NCBI GenBank assembly: GCA_036383895.1
Contig: DASVNK010000065.1
Coordinates: forward strand, 1-64,000
Origin: DASVNK01 sp036383895
Lineage (GTDB): Bacteria; Verrucomicrobiota; Verrucomicrobiia; Limisphaerales; SXQI01
Reading direction: 5' to 3'
DNA: 64,000 bases
Positions 55,301 to 63,596 of the stretch are shown here, piece after piece. A model generated the notes under the pieces. It was given only the letters and a program-made list of their open reading frames with translations. It was not told where the DNA came from and searched no databases. The first letter of the stretch is position 1. Each line of letters starts with the position of its first letter. The translations under genes were made by a program, and so were the position numbers.

Positions 55301-56332
55301 CTCAGCGGCGATGCGGATACATACGGCTTCGGCCTGCCACACAATCACCTCTTCTACATTCCGCCGACGACCAACCTGCAGGCGAAGGCGCTCACATTCC
55401 CGTGGGACATGGATTTCGCGTGGGCGCGATCCGCGACCGATGGAATCACCGTGAACCATCGGATCGGTCAGATCATCCACAGCATTCCCGCCTACCAACG
55501 TCTCTACCTCGGCCACCTGAACGACATCATCGCCTCCAGCTACAACACCAATTACATGGCCCGCTGGACGGAACATTACGGTTCGCTCGCAGGCCAGAAT
55601 TACTCCGCCATTCTCACCTACATTGGTCAGCGTGCCGCATCTGTTCGCGGGCGGCTCGGCACCCCTGCGCCATTTCGCATCACCAGCTTTTCCGGCGACA
55701 CGTTCACCACCAACGCGAATTCCATGGTCCTGCGCGGCACCGCTCCTTACACCATGAAGCGTTTACTCAAGCTCCCTGACCCGTCTGGCAACAGCTACAC
55801 CAACTTCAACTGGACCGCTCCCGAAACCTGGGAACTTCCCATCACTCTCAAGAACGGCACTAATCAAATCTCCCTGGTCGGCTATGATTTCCGTAATCAA
55901 CCTGCTGCCACCCTAAACGTCACGATCATCTCCACCGCCGGTCTACCCGACTTCGACGACGACGGTATGCCCGACGAATGGGAAAACCAATACGGCCTCA
56001 ATCCACAAATCCCCAACGCAGACGAAGATCCCGACCTGGACGGTCTTCCCAACCTTTCCGAATATCTGGCCGGAACGTCACCCACTCATCCCGCCTCAAC
56101 GCTGGCCTTAACGGTTCAGAAAACTTCCGCCCAACAACTTCAGCTCACCTTCACCGCTCAGCCGAATCGCGTTTACAGACTGCAATATTCCCTCGCTCCA
56201 AACTCTGGTTGGCGGGACTTGCTGACCGTTCCAGCGGCCGACGATATCCGCGTCATCAGCCATCCCCAAACGGTGAGCCCACTCGCGTCAACGTTGTTCT
56301 ATCGAGTGACCGTTGACCCAAATGCACGTTGA
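52385..56332 (+). CDS. Secreted giant: lamin-tail, CotH and calcium-repeat protein
   Basis: A 1315-residue secreted protein; a TTG start at 52385 gives a good signal peptide (MKSRFYFSIVCLAALLRSFA). Order: lamin-tail (LTD) domain 1 (22-175, VVFNEIMYHPRDGDSVEWVE), a shorter related segment, LTD domain 2 (305-430, LVINEIMYSHPAGTNETWIE), a carbohydrate-binding-like module (about 495-600, NGTFENGATTWRFLG), a beta module (about 620-720), a CotH domain (about 725-1060, VFYDCGLHLQASQRGRMDSS, FPWDMDFAWARS), and near the end a calcium-type DFDDDGMPDEWENQYGLNPQ...DPDLDGLPNLSEY repeat with the YRLQYSL tail. CotH kinases with LTD domains are frequent in verrucomicrobial exported proteins; the function is unknown. 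Confidence 0.9.
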   Translation: MKSRFYFSIVCLAALLRSFAGDSVVVFNEIMYHPRDGDSVEWVELHNQMAVDVDISGWSIEGIGYIFPTNSVIAGGAFIVVASNPATLAQRTGLANIFGPFSGRLANEGEELTLRNHNQRIMDLIDYDTSDPWPAGPDGSGFTLAKRNPNFSSESPESWTHSFEPGGTPGATNFLKPPSAPLVVLNEVAAATNLTFWVELANLGTNSVDAPGYELEFSRAPNLFLQLAEPRRLAPGAFFHFETNSYYPRANEKLFLYNTGRTRLLDAIEIEDRLIGRSASHEHRWLFPSAETPGAANQFSIPQNLVINEIMYSHPAGTNETWIELLNSGTNSIDLTGWRISGLGYSFPSDTTINAGEYLVIAQNAAALRAKFPDARILGDFAGRLSRSSDHLVIVDAFGNQVDDVRYRDSQPWPDFADGYGASLELRDPRADNSRPEAWAVSHHPGDWQSYSYSAVAASDNGPTRWNEFIFGLLDAGEVLLDDFSVIENPGSGEREILQNGTFENGATTWRFLGTHRNAAVITDPDAPTNKVLHLVADGPTEHMHNHVETTLVGNQPIQNGRTYRISFRAKWIAGCNKLNTRLYFNRVARTTELQLPRLSGTPGLANSVLQTNTGPTFAALQHFPIVPRATDAVQITVRATDPDGMQRPTLRWGVNGTNWASVTMQQFGDTYTATIPARPASTVVQFYIEAQDNAGAVSFYPSGGPASRALYKVNDGQNLSSRLHNVRLIMLPAEANALHATTNVMSNGRSGATVIYNESEVFYDCGLHLQASQRGRMDSSRVGFTVSFPSDHLFRGVHDTITFDRSGGWSGRGGRQDEIVMRHIVNQAGDSPDMYNDLVRVLTPQTTHTGNAILLMAKYNDEFIDGSTYPKDGSLFKIELVYYPTTSVDNDPQKPKIPQPDDVLGVDLGNRGDDPEAYRWFFLAENNEGDNDYSGLIRLAKAFSLSGTNLHRATSELMDMEQWTRVFAFKSLSGDADTYGFGLPHNHLFYIPPTTNLQAKALTFPWDMDFAWARSATDGITVNHRIGQIIHSIPAYQRLYLGHLNDIIASSYNTNYMARWTEHYGSLAGQNYSAILTYIGQRAASVRGRLGTPAPFRITSFSGDTFTTNANSMVLRGTAPYTMKRLLKLPDPSGNSYTNFNWTAPETWELPITLKNGTNQISLVGYDFRNQPAATLNVTIISTAGLPDFDDDGMPDEWENQYGLNPQIPNADEDPDLDGLPNLSEYLAGTSPTHPASTLALTVQKTSAQQLQLTFTAQPNRVYRLQYSLAPNSGWRDLLTVPAADDIRVISHPQTVSPLASTLFYRVTVDPNAR
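54325..54348. repeat. Perfect 10-bp hairpin inside the giant gene
   Basis: ACGCCCCACC and GGTGGGGCGT form a perfect stem around the loop CTTC, within the coding region (protein segment QRPTLRWGVNGTN). There is no T-run, so it is not a terminator. Such a stable hairpin could slow translation between domains or be a trace of an inserted palindrome. Confidence 0.6.
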
Positions 56333-56344
56333 ATAAGTGTTCGT

Positions 56345-56746
56345 TCACTCTCGTGCGTCAGAGGATCGGGACAACTCGGCGGCCGCTTCCGCTAAAATCC
56401 TGTCCAATTCCGCCGCTTTAAACGGCTTCAGCAAATGATGCCGAAATCCCGCTGCCCGGCTCTTTACCGCATCGGCGTTCATGCCGAAGCCGCTCATGGC
56501 AACTGCAAAAATTTTCTTCGGCAATTTCTGCATCAGGTCCCAGCCAGTGCCGTCCGGCAGGCCGATATCGCACAACAACACATCGACCGCGTAACCATCG
56601 AGCAGGCGCAACGCTTCGTTGATCGTCATCGCGGTGTGAACCTGGTGCCCGGAATCCTCCAGGTAGGCCTTCAACGTCTGCAAGGTGTCCGGATGGTTTT
56701 CCACCACGAGCACGCTGAGCGTCTTTGTGTCAGCAATCTCGCTCAT
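56345..56746 (-). CDS. Single-domain response regulator
   Basis: A receiver-only protein of 133 residues: VLVVENHPDTLQTLKAYLED, phospho-acceptor Asp60 in VLLCDIGLPDGTGWDLM, Ser switch in AVAMSGFGMNADAV and the Lys in HLLKPFKAAELDRIL. The first acidic pair is Glu-Asn rather than Asp-Asp. Receivers of this form often sit as the last domain of hybrid kinases. It lies 51 bases downstream of the CheB gene on the same strand. Confidence 0.9.
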   Translation of the reverse strand: MSEIADTKTLSVLVVENHPDTLQTLKAYLEDSGHQVHTAMTINEALRLLDGYAVDVLLCDIGLPDGTGWDLMQKLPKKIFAVAMSGFGMNADAVKSRAAGFRHHLLKPFKAAELDRILAEAAAELSRSSDARE

Positions 56747-56797
56747 CGGTCCTCAACTCCACGCTATCACAATCTCCGCCGCCGCACAGCCACTTCT

Positions 56798-57847
56798 TCA
56801 ATCCGGCTTTACCGCAGGTTCATTCTTCCCAGATTTGCTCAATTCGCTTTCACGTACTTTCTTGTGATGCATGACAATCGCGCGTACCTGCTCGGAACGC
56901 TCATGCGCCTCGTCCGCTTTTTTCTTCAACGCCAGCGCCGCTTCGCCGTGGTTGTGTTCCTCAAACTGTTGCGCCATGCGATTCATCAGAATCACCAACT
57001 CCTCGATCGCGCGGATAGCGTTCCACAAGGTCTCTTCCGATTTCTCGCTGAACTCCGCCATCAAAGTCTCCACCGAATATGCATGGCCGGTGTGGCAGCG
57101 GAACCGAAAGTTGCTCCCTTCCTTCAACTGCATCAGCACGCCGTGACATTCCGGGCATGCATAGACCGAAGGCTCGCCCCACTCCAAAATTCCGTTCGCC
57201 AACGCACTATCCTCCCGCGCAATTTTCACCTCCGCCTCCATTTCTTTCGTCACACGCCTCACTCCTTTCTTCAATGGCGGAGTTCCCACCATTTTCCCCA
57301 AACACGGCGCGATCTCCGTCAGGTTCAAAATATGATCTACTTCCACATGTTTCAGCGCGCTCAGGGGCATGGAAGGCGCGGGCGCCTCCTCCGGATTCTG
57401 CACAATCGCTGTTCCGCCCTGCTCCTTGATCGCCCACAATCCCGCGGTCCCGTCATCCAATAACCCCGTTAACACCACGCCGATCACCCGCGGGCCATAT
57501 GCGTGGGCAGCCGAGCGAAACAATGGATCAATGGCCGGACGCACGCGGTTTTCCTTCGGGCCTCGGGTCGTTCTCACCAGGCCCTTTTCGTCGAACACCA
57601 GGTGATGATCCGCTGGCGCCACATAGATTCGCCCGGGCTTGATCTCCTCCCGATCTTTCGCGATCGCGGCTGGCAGCGGTCCTGCCTGGTCCAGGATGCT
57701 ACCCAGGAAATTCGGGCTCTGCGCCGCGGTGTGCAACACCACAAAGATCGCTCCCGCAAAATCCCTCGGGAGGTCTTCCACGAGCACCTGCAACGCTTCG
57801 ATCCCCCCGGTCGAAGCTCCCATCACCACGATGTCTCTTTTCTCCAT
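56798..57847 (-). CDS. cheB: CheB-type methylesterase without receiver, with zinc-like tail
   Basis: A 349-residue protein with a CheB methylesterase domain (about 5-190): Ser12 (GASTGGIEAL), His39 (VVLHTAAQSPNF) and an Asp in VLTGLLDDGTAGLWAIKEQGG form the triad. There is no N-terminal receiver. The C-terminal part (about 205-335) has CPECHGVLMQLKEGSNFRFRCHTGHAYS, likely a zinc site, and helices (LVILMNRMAQQFEEHNHGEAA). This CheB-plus-tail form is common in signalling operons outside chemotaxis. A small unknown gene precedes it and a receiver follows. Confidence 0.9.
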   Translation of the reverse strand: MEKRDIVVMGASTGGIEALQVLVEDLPRDFAGAIFVVLHTAAQSPNFLGSILDQAGPLPAAIAKDREEIKPGRIYVAPADHHLVFDEKGLVRTTRGPKENRVRPAIDPLFRSAAHAYGPRVIGVVLTGLLDDGTAGLWAIKEQGGTAIVQNPEEAPAPSMPLSALKHVEVDHILNLTEIAPCLGKMVGTPPLKKGVRRVTKEMEAEVKIAREDSALANGILEWGEPSVYACPECHGVLMQLKEGSNFRFRCHTGHAYSVETLMAEFSEKSEETLWNAIRAIEELVILMNRMAQQFEEHNHGEAALALKKKADEAHERSEQVRAIVMHHKKVRESELSKSGKNEPAVKPD

Positions 57848-57906
57848 GTCTTCCCCGCATTCTCACCGTGGACTGGTAAAAAGCTTCCCGCAATCAGTAC
57901 GGCAAC

Positions 57907-58131
57907 TTAGTTGTCGTCCCTTTCGACTCTCTTTCCCCCGGGCGGCGGAGTAATCCGGTGGACGCTATACTTGGCGAGGCACTGCCGCGCCTCATTCAGT
58001 GATTTCGTCCCTGCAGCCAGGTTCTGTTGGCACTCGACCGTGTTGCGCTCGACGATTCTTACAAGTGCTTCGGTAGATTCGCGGGCCTCCAAAGTCCTCC
58101 GCCAAAGTCGTTGAGAAAATACTTCATTCAT
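57907..58131 (-). CDS. 74-residue protein upstream of cheB
   Basis: A short gene from ATG 58131: MNEVFSQRLWRRTLEARES, TEALVRIVERNTVECQQNLA, AGTKSLNEARQCLAKYSVHR, ending Pro/Gly/Lys-rich. Mostly helical and charged, with no membrane segment. No strong ribosome-binding site. It lies 60 bases before cheB on the same strand and diverges from the CheB-CheR fusion gene. No family recognised; co-expression with cheB is inferred. Confidence 0.55.
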   Translation of the reverse strand: MNEVFSQRLWRRTLEARESTEALVRIVERNTVECQQNLAAGTKSLNEARQCLAKYSVHRITPPPGGKRVERDDN

Positions 58132-58356
58132 AGGCTGTTCCCGGTGGTTACTAGCCCAAATAGAAGTTTGTCGGACGACCTGGTGGGTTACTCCAACTTC
58201 AGCGTAGGCGCAGAAAGCAAATGCCGCAATGCAAACGTCCAGTTATTTCGCCGGCTAGAAAATCAGGTCCAAATTCATTCTTCTCGAAACCGCCAAAACT
58301 AGCTATCTCGTGGTAAACTGGCTCGCCTCGCGGGAATTCTTCGCTAAAATTACTGT
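58132..58356. promoter_or_regulatory. Divergent promoter region of the two signalling operons
   Basis: About 225 bases between the 74-residue gene (minus) and the CheB-CheR fusion (plus) must carry both promoters. No distinct boxes were identified by eye. Confidence 0.45.
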
Positions 58357-61245
58357 ATGCCGCAGGAGCAAACGCCGGAAAAACAAACGTCGCCCGCTCG
58401 GCCCGCCGCGGGGCTTCCTCTCGTCGCGCCCGATGCCGCTGAACAGGAACTCGGCGAGCACGTCGATAACATCGTACCCACGTATGCTTATCAACTCGAT
58501 CCGATGGTTGGCATCGGCGGTTCCGCGGGCGCCATCGCTGGACTGCAGGCTTTCTTCGAGTCGATGCCGCCCGACTCCGGCATCACCTTTGTCGTCGTGC
58601 TTCACCTGGCACCGGATCATCCGAGCAGCATTACCGAGATGATCCGCAAATGGACCAAAATGCACGTTCTCACCGCGGAAGACGGTGCGCGTACGCAGGC
58701 TAACACCGTTTACGTTATCCCGCCCGGCAAACACCTCACCGTGGTGAATGGCCATTTGAAGCTCACCGATCTGGATCGCGAACAGGGGCGCCGGGTTTCC
58801 GTCGATCTTTTCTTCCGTTCCCTCGCGGACACGCACGGACCGCACTCGGCCGCGGTTGTTCTTTCCGGGGCGGATGGTGACGGCGCTCTCGGGATCAAGC
58901 GCATCAAAGAGCGCGGTGGGCTGACCATTGCCCAGGATCCAGACGAAGCTCAGCATGGCTCGATGCCTCGCACCGCGATGGCCACCGGCATGGTGGACTG
59001 GGTTCTGCCGGCCAGCGAGATGCCAAAACGCCTTCTCAATTATCTCGAAAACGGAAAGGCGCTCCAGTTACCGCCGGAAGAAGGGCCGCAACCCGCTTCC
59101 GCGCCGCGCCCCTCGCCCAGCGAACCGGAGAATGCCTTCCGCGAAATCCTTGTGTTCCTCCGCACTCGCACGGGCCGCGATTTCTCGTATTACAAACGCG
59201 CTACCATTCTCCGTCGTATTTCCCGCCGCATGCAGGTTAACGGGATTCAGGACATGATGACTTACCTCATTTTCCTGCGTACACACCCGGGCGAATCCGG
59301 CGCGCTGCTCAAAGACCTGCTCATCTCGGTTACGAATTTCTTCCGCGATCGCGATGCCTTTGCGGCTCTTGAAAAGCACATTCCCGAACTCTTCCATGGC
59401 AAAGGGCAGGGGGATACCGTGCGCGTTTGGATTCCTGCCTGCGCCACCGGCGAAGAGGCTTACTCGATCGCTATTCTCCTCCTGGAACATGCCCGCACGA
59501 TTGACGGCGCGCCCAGTCTCCAGGTTTTCGGGTGCGATCTGGATGACGACGCCATTCAAACTGCACGCGCCGGAATTTATCAGGAGGTCATTTCAGCGGA
59601 TGTTTCGGAAGACCGTCTGCGCCGCTTTTTCGTGAAGGAGCATAACGGCTATCGCGTCCGCCGCGAAGTTCGTGAAGTCGTTCTCTTTGCCAGCCACGAT
59701 CTGCTCAAGGATGCTCCTTTCTCTCGGCTGGACCTCATCTCCTGCCGCAACCTCCTTATTTACCTGAACCGCGAAGCGCAAAATCGCGTCTTTGAAATTT
59801 TCCATTTCTCACTGAAACCGGAAGGACTCCTGTTCCTCGGCTCATCCGAATCGGTGGAAGACGGCAGCCAGCTCTATCGGGTCCTCGATAAAAAGTACCG
59901 CATCTACATCCGCAAATCGGCTGCCCGCCTCAATCTGCCAGTGCCGGGCGGGCCCAGCACTTTGCTCGTTCGCCAGATCGAACAGCAGGTTGCGACCGAA
60001 CATAGCGAAGCGGCCAAAGCGCCGGTTGTAGTTCCTCCTCCATCATTTTCGGCCACGGCGTCGCTCTCGTTGCCCGGCCAGCGCGCTTCTATTCCCAGGA
60101 AAGACGAGCGAGTCTCATGGTCCGAACTCCATTTCAAACTGATCGAGCGCTTCGGCCCGCCTTCGGTCATCGTAGATAGCGATTACGAAATTCAACACTT
60201 GTCAGAAAGCTGCGGTCGATTTCTTCAGCTCGTCGGGGGGCAACCCACCAGCAACCTCCTTCGCCTCGTGAATCCGTCGCTGCGGGTTGAACTTCGCACT
60301 GCTCTCTTTCGCGCCGCGCAAACGGGCCGGCCGGCTGAATCCTTCCGCGTGCCCATTGAACTCGATGGTGAGAATCGCGCCGTTGATATCCGCGTCGCTC
60401 CCGCGAATGATTTGGCGCCCGATTTTCTCCTGGTATCCTTCGATCTGCGGGAGCCCACCGCCCATCCCGATCAACCAACTCCCGCGGCGGTCGAGCCCGA
60501 ACCTGCCGTCCAGCACCTGGAGCGTGAACTGGAGCACATGCGAACGCAACTGCGCGACACCGTGGAGCAGTACGAGGCGAGCAATGAGGAACTCAAAGCC
60601 AGCAATGAAGAGCTCCAGGCGATGAACGAGGAGCTTCGGTCCGCCACCGAGGAACTTGAAACCAGCCGCGAGGAACTGCAATCGATCAACGAGGAACTCA
60701 CCACGGTAAACCAGGAGCTGAAGAACAAAGTCGAGGAACTCGGCCAGGCCAACAGCGACCTTCAAAATCTCATGGGCGCCAGCGCGATTGCGACTCTCTT
60801 CCTCGATCGCAACATGAACATCATGCGCTTCACCCACTCCGCCGCGCCGATCTTCAATCTCATCCCCAGCGACATTGGCCGCCCGCTCAGCGATCTCCAG
60901 CATCGCATCAATTACCCGGAAATGGCGGAAGATGCCCAGCGTGTGATCGCCACGCTCGCGCCGGTGGAACGCGAAGTCACTGGCGCCTCCGGTAATTGGT
61001 ACCTCTCCCGGCTGTTACCCTATCGCACCATCGACGATCGCATCGCCGGCGTCGTTCTCACCTTCGTGGATATCACGGAACGGCAGCGCGCGATCGAGGA
61101 ACTCACCCGCTTCAATCGTGCGGCGGTGAATCGCGAAACGCGCATGGTTGAACTTAAGAAGGAGGTCAACGACCTCTGTGCCCGCGCCGGTGAAAAGCCA
61201 CGCTACTCCCTTGATTTCGTTAAGGAAGCGGACGAGGAGAAATGA
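58357..61245 (+). CDS. CheB-CheR-PAS fusion protein
   Basis: A 962-residue multidomain signalling protein. Order: CheB methylesterase (about 48-240; Ser56 in GIGGSAGAIAGLQAFF, His83 in VVLHLAPDHPS, Asp in VLSGADGDGALGIKRIKERGG), CheR methyltransferase (about 265-530; FREILVFLRTRTGRDFSYYK, WIPACATGEEAYSIAILLLE, DLISCRNLLIYLNREAQ), a linker with a PAS-like fold (about 590-700), a long coiled coil of repeated EEL heptads (about 724-800), and a C-terminal PAS (about 805-925, LMGASAIATLFLDRNMNIMR). Present without CheA/CheW, it probably methylates and demethylates an unknown receptor. The next gene starts 3 bases after its stop. Confidence 0.93.
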   Translation: MPQEQTPEKQTSPARPAAGLPLVAPDAAEQELGEHVDNIVPTYAYQLDPMVGIGGSAGAIAGLQAFFESMPPDSGITFVVVLHLAPDHPSSITEMIRKWTKMHVLTAEDGARTQANTVYVIPPGKHLTVVNGHLKLTDLDREQGRRVSVDLFFRSLADTHGPHSAAVVLSGADGDGALGIKRIKERGGLTIAQDPDEAQHGSMPRTAMATGMVDWVLPASEMPKRLLNYLENGKALQLPPEEGPQPASAPRPSPSEPENAFREILVFLRTRTGRDFSYYKRATILRRISRRMQVNGIQDMMTYLIFLRTHPGESGALLKDLLISVTNFFRDRDAFAALEKHIPELFHGKGQGDTVRVWIPACATGEEAYSIAILLLEHARTIDGAPSLQVFGCDLDDDAIQTARAGIYQEVISADVSEDRLRRFFVKEHNGYRVRREVREVVLFASHDLLKDAPFSRLDLISCRNLLIYLNREAQNRVFEIFHFSLKPEGLLFLGSSESVEDGSQLYRVLDKKYRIYIRKSAARLNLPVPGGPSTLLVRQIEQQVATEHSEAAKAPVVVPPPSFSATASLSLPGQRASIPRKDERVSWSELHFKLIERFGPPSVIVDSDYEIQHLSESCGRFLQLVGGQPTSNLLRLVNPSLRVELRTALFRAAQTGRPAESFRVPIELDGENRAVDIRVAPANDLAPDFLLVSFDLREPTAHPDQPTPAAVEPEPAVQHLERELEHMRTQLRDTVEQYEASNEELKASNEELQAMNEELRSATEELETSREELQSINEELTTVNQELKNKVEELGQANSDLQNLMGASAIATLFLDRNMNIMRFTHSAAPIFNLIPSDIGRPLSDLQHRINYPEMAEDAQRVIATLAPVEREVTGASGNWYLSRLLPYRTIDDRIAGVVLTFVDITERQRAIEELTRFNRAAVNRETRMVELKKEVNDLCARAGEKPRYSLDFVKEADEEK

Positions 61246-61248
61246 ACC

Positions 61249-62670
61249 ATGTCTGGGGAGCCGGGGAGAGACGAATCGCTCGAGATAGCGCGCCGTCGCG
61301 CCCAGGCCGAAGAACTCGGGCGCGCCCGGGAAGCACTCCACCGCGAAGCGTTACACATTCACCAGCAAAGTACCGCTGCGATTAAGAGCCTCGCCGATTT
61401 CCGTTCGGCCGCCAGGTTGGACCGTGATTCTCGCCTGGCTGCTCTTAACCTGATCGAAGATGCGGAAGAAGCCCGCCGCAAAATCGCGGAAGAAGCTGCT
61501 GAACGTGTTCGTGCCCAGGAAGCGCTTTCCAGTTCTGAGGAAAAGCTTCACCTCATTGTCGAGAACGCTCTCGAGTTCGCCATCTTTTCCACCGACCTGG
61601 ACCGGCGGGTAACCAGTTGGAGCACCGGCGCGGAACGCATTCTTGGCTTCAGCGAAAAAGAAATCATCGGCCAGCCCGCTGACATCATCTTCACGCCGGA
61701 AGATCGCGCCGCTGGCGCTCCGACTGAAGAATCAACCACCGCGCGTACGACAGGGCGCGCCATGGATGAGCGCTGGCATCAACGAAAAGACGGGACCAGA
61801 TTCTGGGGCAGCGGCGCGATGATGCTCATGCGCGATGCCCGGGGCCAGCCGGTGGGTTTCGTTAAAATCATGCGCGACCGCACCGAGCAGAAACGCACCG
61901 AAGAAGCGCTCCATCAAAGCCGCCTGGAACTGGAACGTTCTCTCATCGAGACCGAAGCGGCTCGCCGCGAGGCGGAAGCCGCCAACCGCGCCAAAGACGA
62001 TTTCCTCGCCACGCTCTCACACGAACTCCGCACCCCACTCACGCCGGTAATGATGGCGGTCGAAACTCTCCTGCGCCGAAAAGATCTTAACCCGCGCGTG
62101 GTTGAAGGACTCAACTTGATTTTAAGAAACGTCGAACTGGAATCCCGCTTCATCGACGAACTTCTCGACGTCACTCGTATCAGCCGCGGCAAACTTGAAC
62201 TGCTTCAGGAACCACTCGATGTTCACGATACGATTCGCCGTGCCATCGAAGTGGCGCAGCCTGACGTCTACGCGAAGCAGCAACACCTCACCGTTCACCT
62301 CGCTGCTTCAAAAACCCGCACGATCGGCGACGCCCGGCGGTTGCAACAAGTATTCTGGAACCTGCTCAAGAACGCCGCCAAGTTCACCCCCAACGGCGGC
62401 AGAATCCACGTTGCCTCCCGCAACGAAGCCGAGTGCGTCATTGTCGAAATCACCGACACCGGCCGTGGCTTCGACCCGGCCAAATCCGAAGAAATCTTCG
62501 AAGCCTTCAAACAGGAAGACACCTCCGTTGTCCGCGAATTCGGCGGCCTCGGCCTCGGCCTCACCATCGCCCGCGCCACCGTCCACGCCCACGCCGGCTT
62601 CATCACCGCTCAAAGCCATGGACGCAACCAGGGCTCCACGTTCACCGTCCGTCTGCCGCTGAAATCTTAG
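61249..62670 (+). CDS. PAS-domain histidine kinase
   Basis: A soluble kinase of 473 residues: an N-terminal helical, Arg/Ala/Glu-rich coiled coil (about 1-95), a PAS domain (about 100-215; AIFSTDLDRRVTSWSTGAER, WHQRKDGTRFWGSGAMMLMRDARGQPVGF), HisKA with DDFLATLSHELRTPLTPVMM (His near 257) and HATPase (FWNLLKNAAKFTPNGGRIHV, GGLGLGLTIARATVHAHAG). It has no receiver. The gene follows the CheB-CheR fusion by 3 bases, so both are made together; receivers downstream are the likely partners. Confidence 0.93.
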   Translation: MSGEPGRDESLEIARRRAQAEELGRAREALHREALHIHQQSTAAIKSLADFRSAARLDRDSRLAALNLIEDAEEARRKIAEEAAERVRAQEALSSSEEKLHLIVENALEFAIFSTDLDRRVTSWSTGAERILGFSEKEIIGQPADIIFTPEDRAAGAPTEESTTARTTGRAMDERWHQRKDGTRFWGSGAMMLMRDARGQPVGFVKIMRDRTEQKRTEEALHQSRLELERSLIETEAARREAEAANRAKDDFLATLSHELRTPLTPVMMAVETLLRRKDLNPRVVEGLNLILRNVELESRFIDELLDVTRISRGKLELLQEPLDVHDTIRRAIEVAQPDVYAKQQHLTVHLAASKTRTIGDARRLQQVFWNLLKNAAKFTPNGGRIHVASRNEAECVIVEITDTGRGFDPAKSEEIFEAFKQEDTSVVREFGGLGLGLTIARATVHAHAGFITAQSHGRNQGSTFTVRLPLKS

Positions 62671-62818
62671 GCGAACTTTCCTCGCCAATTAGAATAGGTG
62701 AAAGTACCTATTGCCCTCCGTAGCGCATGGGTCCACTATGTCTGTGGATTGACCCATCCTTAAGTCGTTCTGACAACACCTCTTCTCTTTGGGCTAGTAA
62801 CCAAGGATATGAACGCCC

Positions 62819-63514
62819 ATGAGAACTACCTCTTTTCAGGTCCGGGTCGCCCTTGCGGATGACCATCAACTCGTCTGCGCCGCGATCACCCAACTGCTTC
62901 AGCTTGATCCCCGCATAAAAGTCGTCGCGCAGGCTCACGACGGTCAATCCGCCGAACAGCTCGTTGAGCAACGCTCCTTCGACGTTCTGCTCCTCGATCT
63001 ACAGATGCGCGGCAAGCACGGCCTGGAACTTCTCAAAACTCTGGGCGACCACCCGCCCGCCTGCGTTCTCTCCGCTCACACTGAATCTCACTTCATTGTC
63101 GAAGCCATTCGCGCCGGCGCCAACGGTTACGTCTCCAAACAAGCCGCTCCGGAAGAGCTTCTTCACGCGGTGCTGTGCATCGCGCGCGGCGAAACTTATT
63201 TCTCCACCGACGTCCGCCAGGCGGCGCTAAACTTCACGGCCAGAGGTATCGATCTACGGCTCACCGCGCGCGAGCAGGATGTTCTCCGCCTCTGCGCTGC
63301 CGGCCTGGCCAGTTTCGAAGTCGCAGCCAAATTAAACATCAGCCGCCGCACTGCCGAGGCCCACCGCGCGAACTTCATGAAAAAGCTTTCCCTCCGCAGT
63401 CAGACCGACCTTGTTCGCTATGCGCTGCGTCATGGCATCATTACTCAGGATTTGTCACTCGACCGCAGCGCCCGCCTCTGGACCAACGCTCGGGCCGTCG
63501 TTACAAGTACATAA
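62819..63514 (+). CDS. LuxR/NarL-type response regulator
   Basis: A 231-residue regulator: receiver with DDH (residues 14-16), phospho-acceptor Asp60 (VLLLDLQMRGKHGLELL), switch LSAHTES and the Lys in GYVSKQAAPEEL, then a LuxR helix-turn-helix (about 150-210, LTAREQDVLRLCAAGLASFE, ISRRTAEAHRANFMKKLS). AAGGA sits about 12 bases before the start. It is on the same strand as the PAS kinase, 148 bases on, and probably gives that kinase a DNA-binding output. Confidence 0.92.
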   Translation: MRTTSFQVRVALADDHQLVCAAITQLLQLDPRIKVVAQAHDGQSAEQLVEQRSFDVLLLDLQMRGKHGLELLKTLGDHPPACVLSAHTESHFIVEAIRAGANGYVSKQAAPEELLHAVLCIARGETYFSTDVRQAALNFTARGIDLRLTAREQDVLRLCAAGLASFEVAAKLNISRRTAEAHRANFMKKLSLRSQTDLVRYALRHGIITQDLSLDRSARLWTNARAVVTST

Positions 63515-63596
63515 CCGCCGCTAACCCACTCAATCTGACGGATCGTTCATCTTGCGCTTGAATCTCTGGACGCCCCGAGTATGGTTTCGCGCAAGG

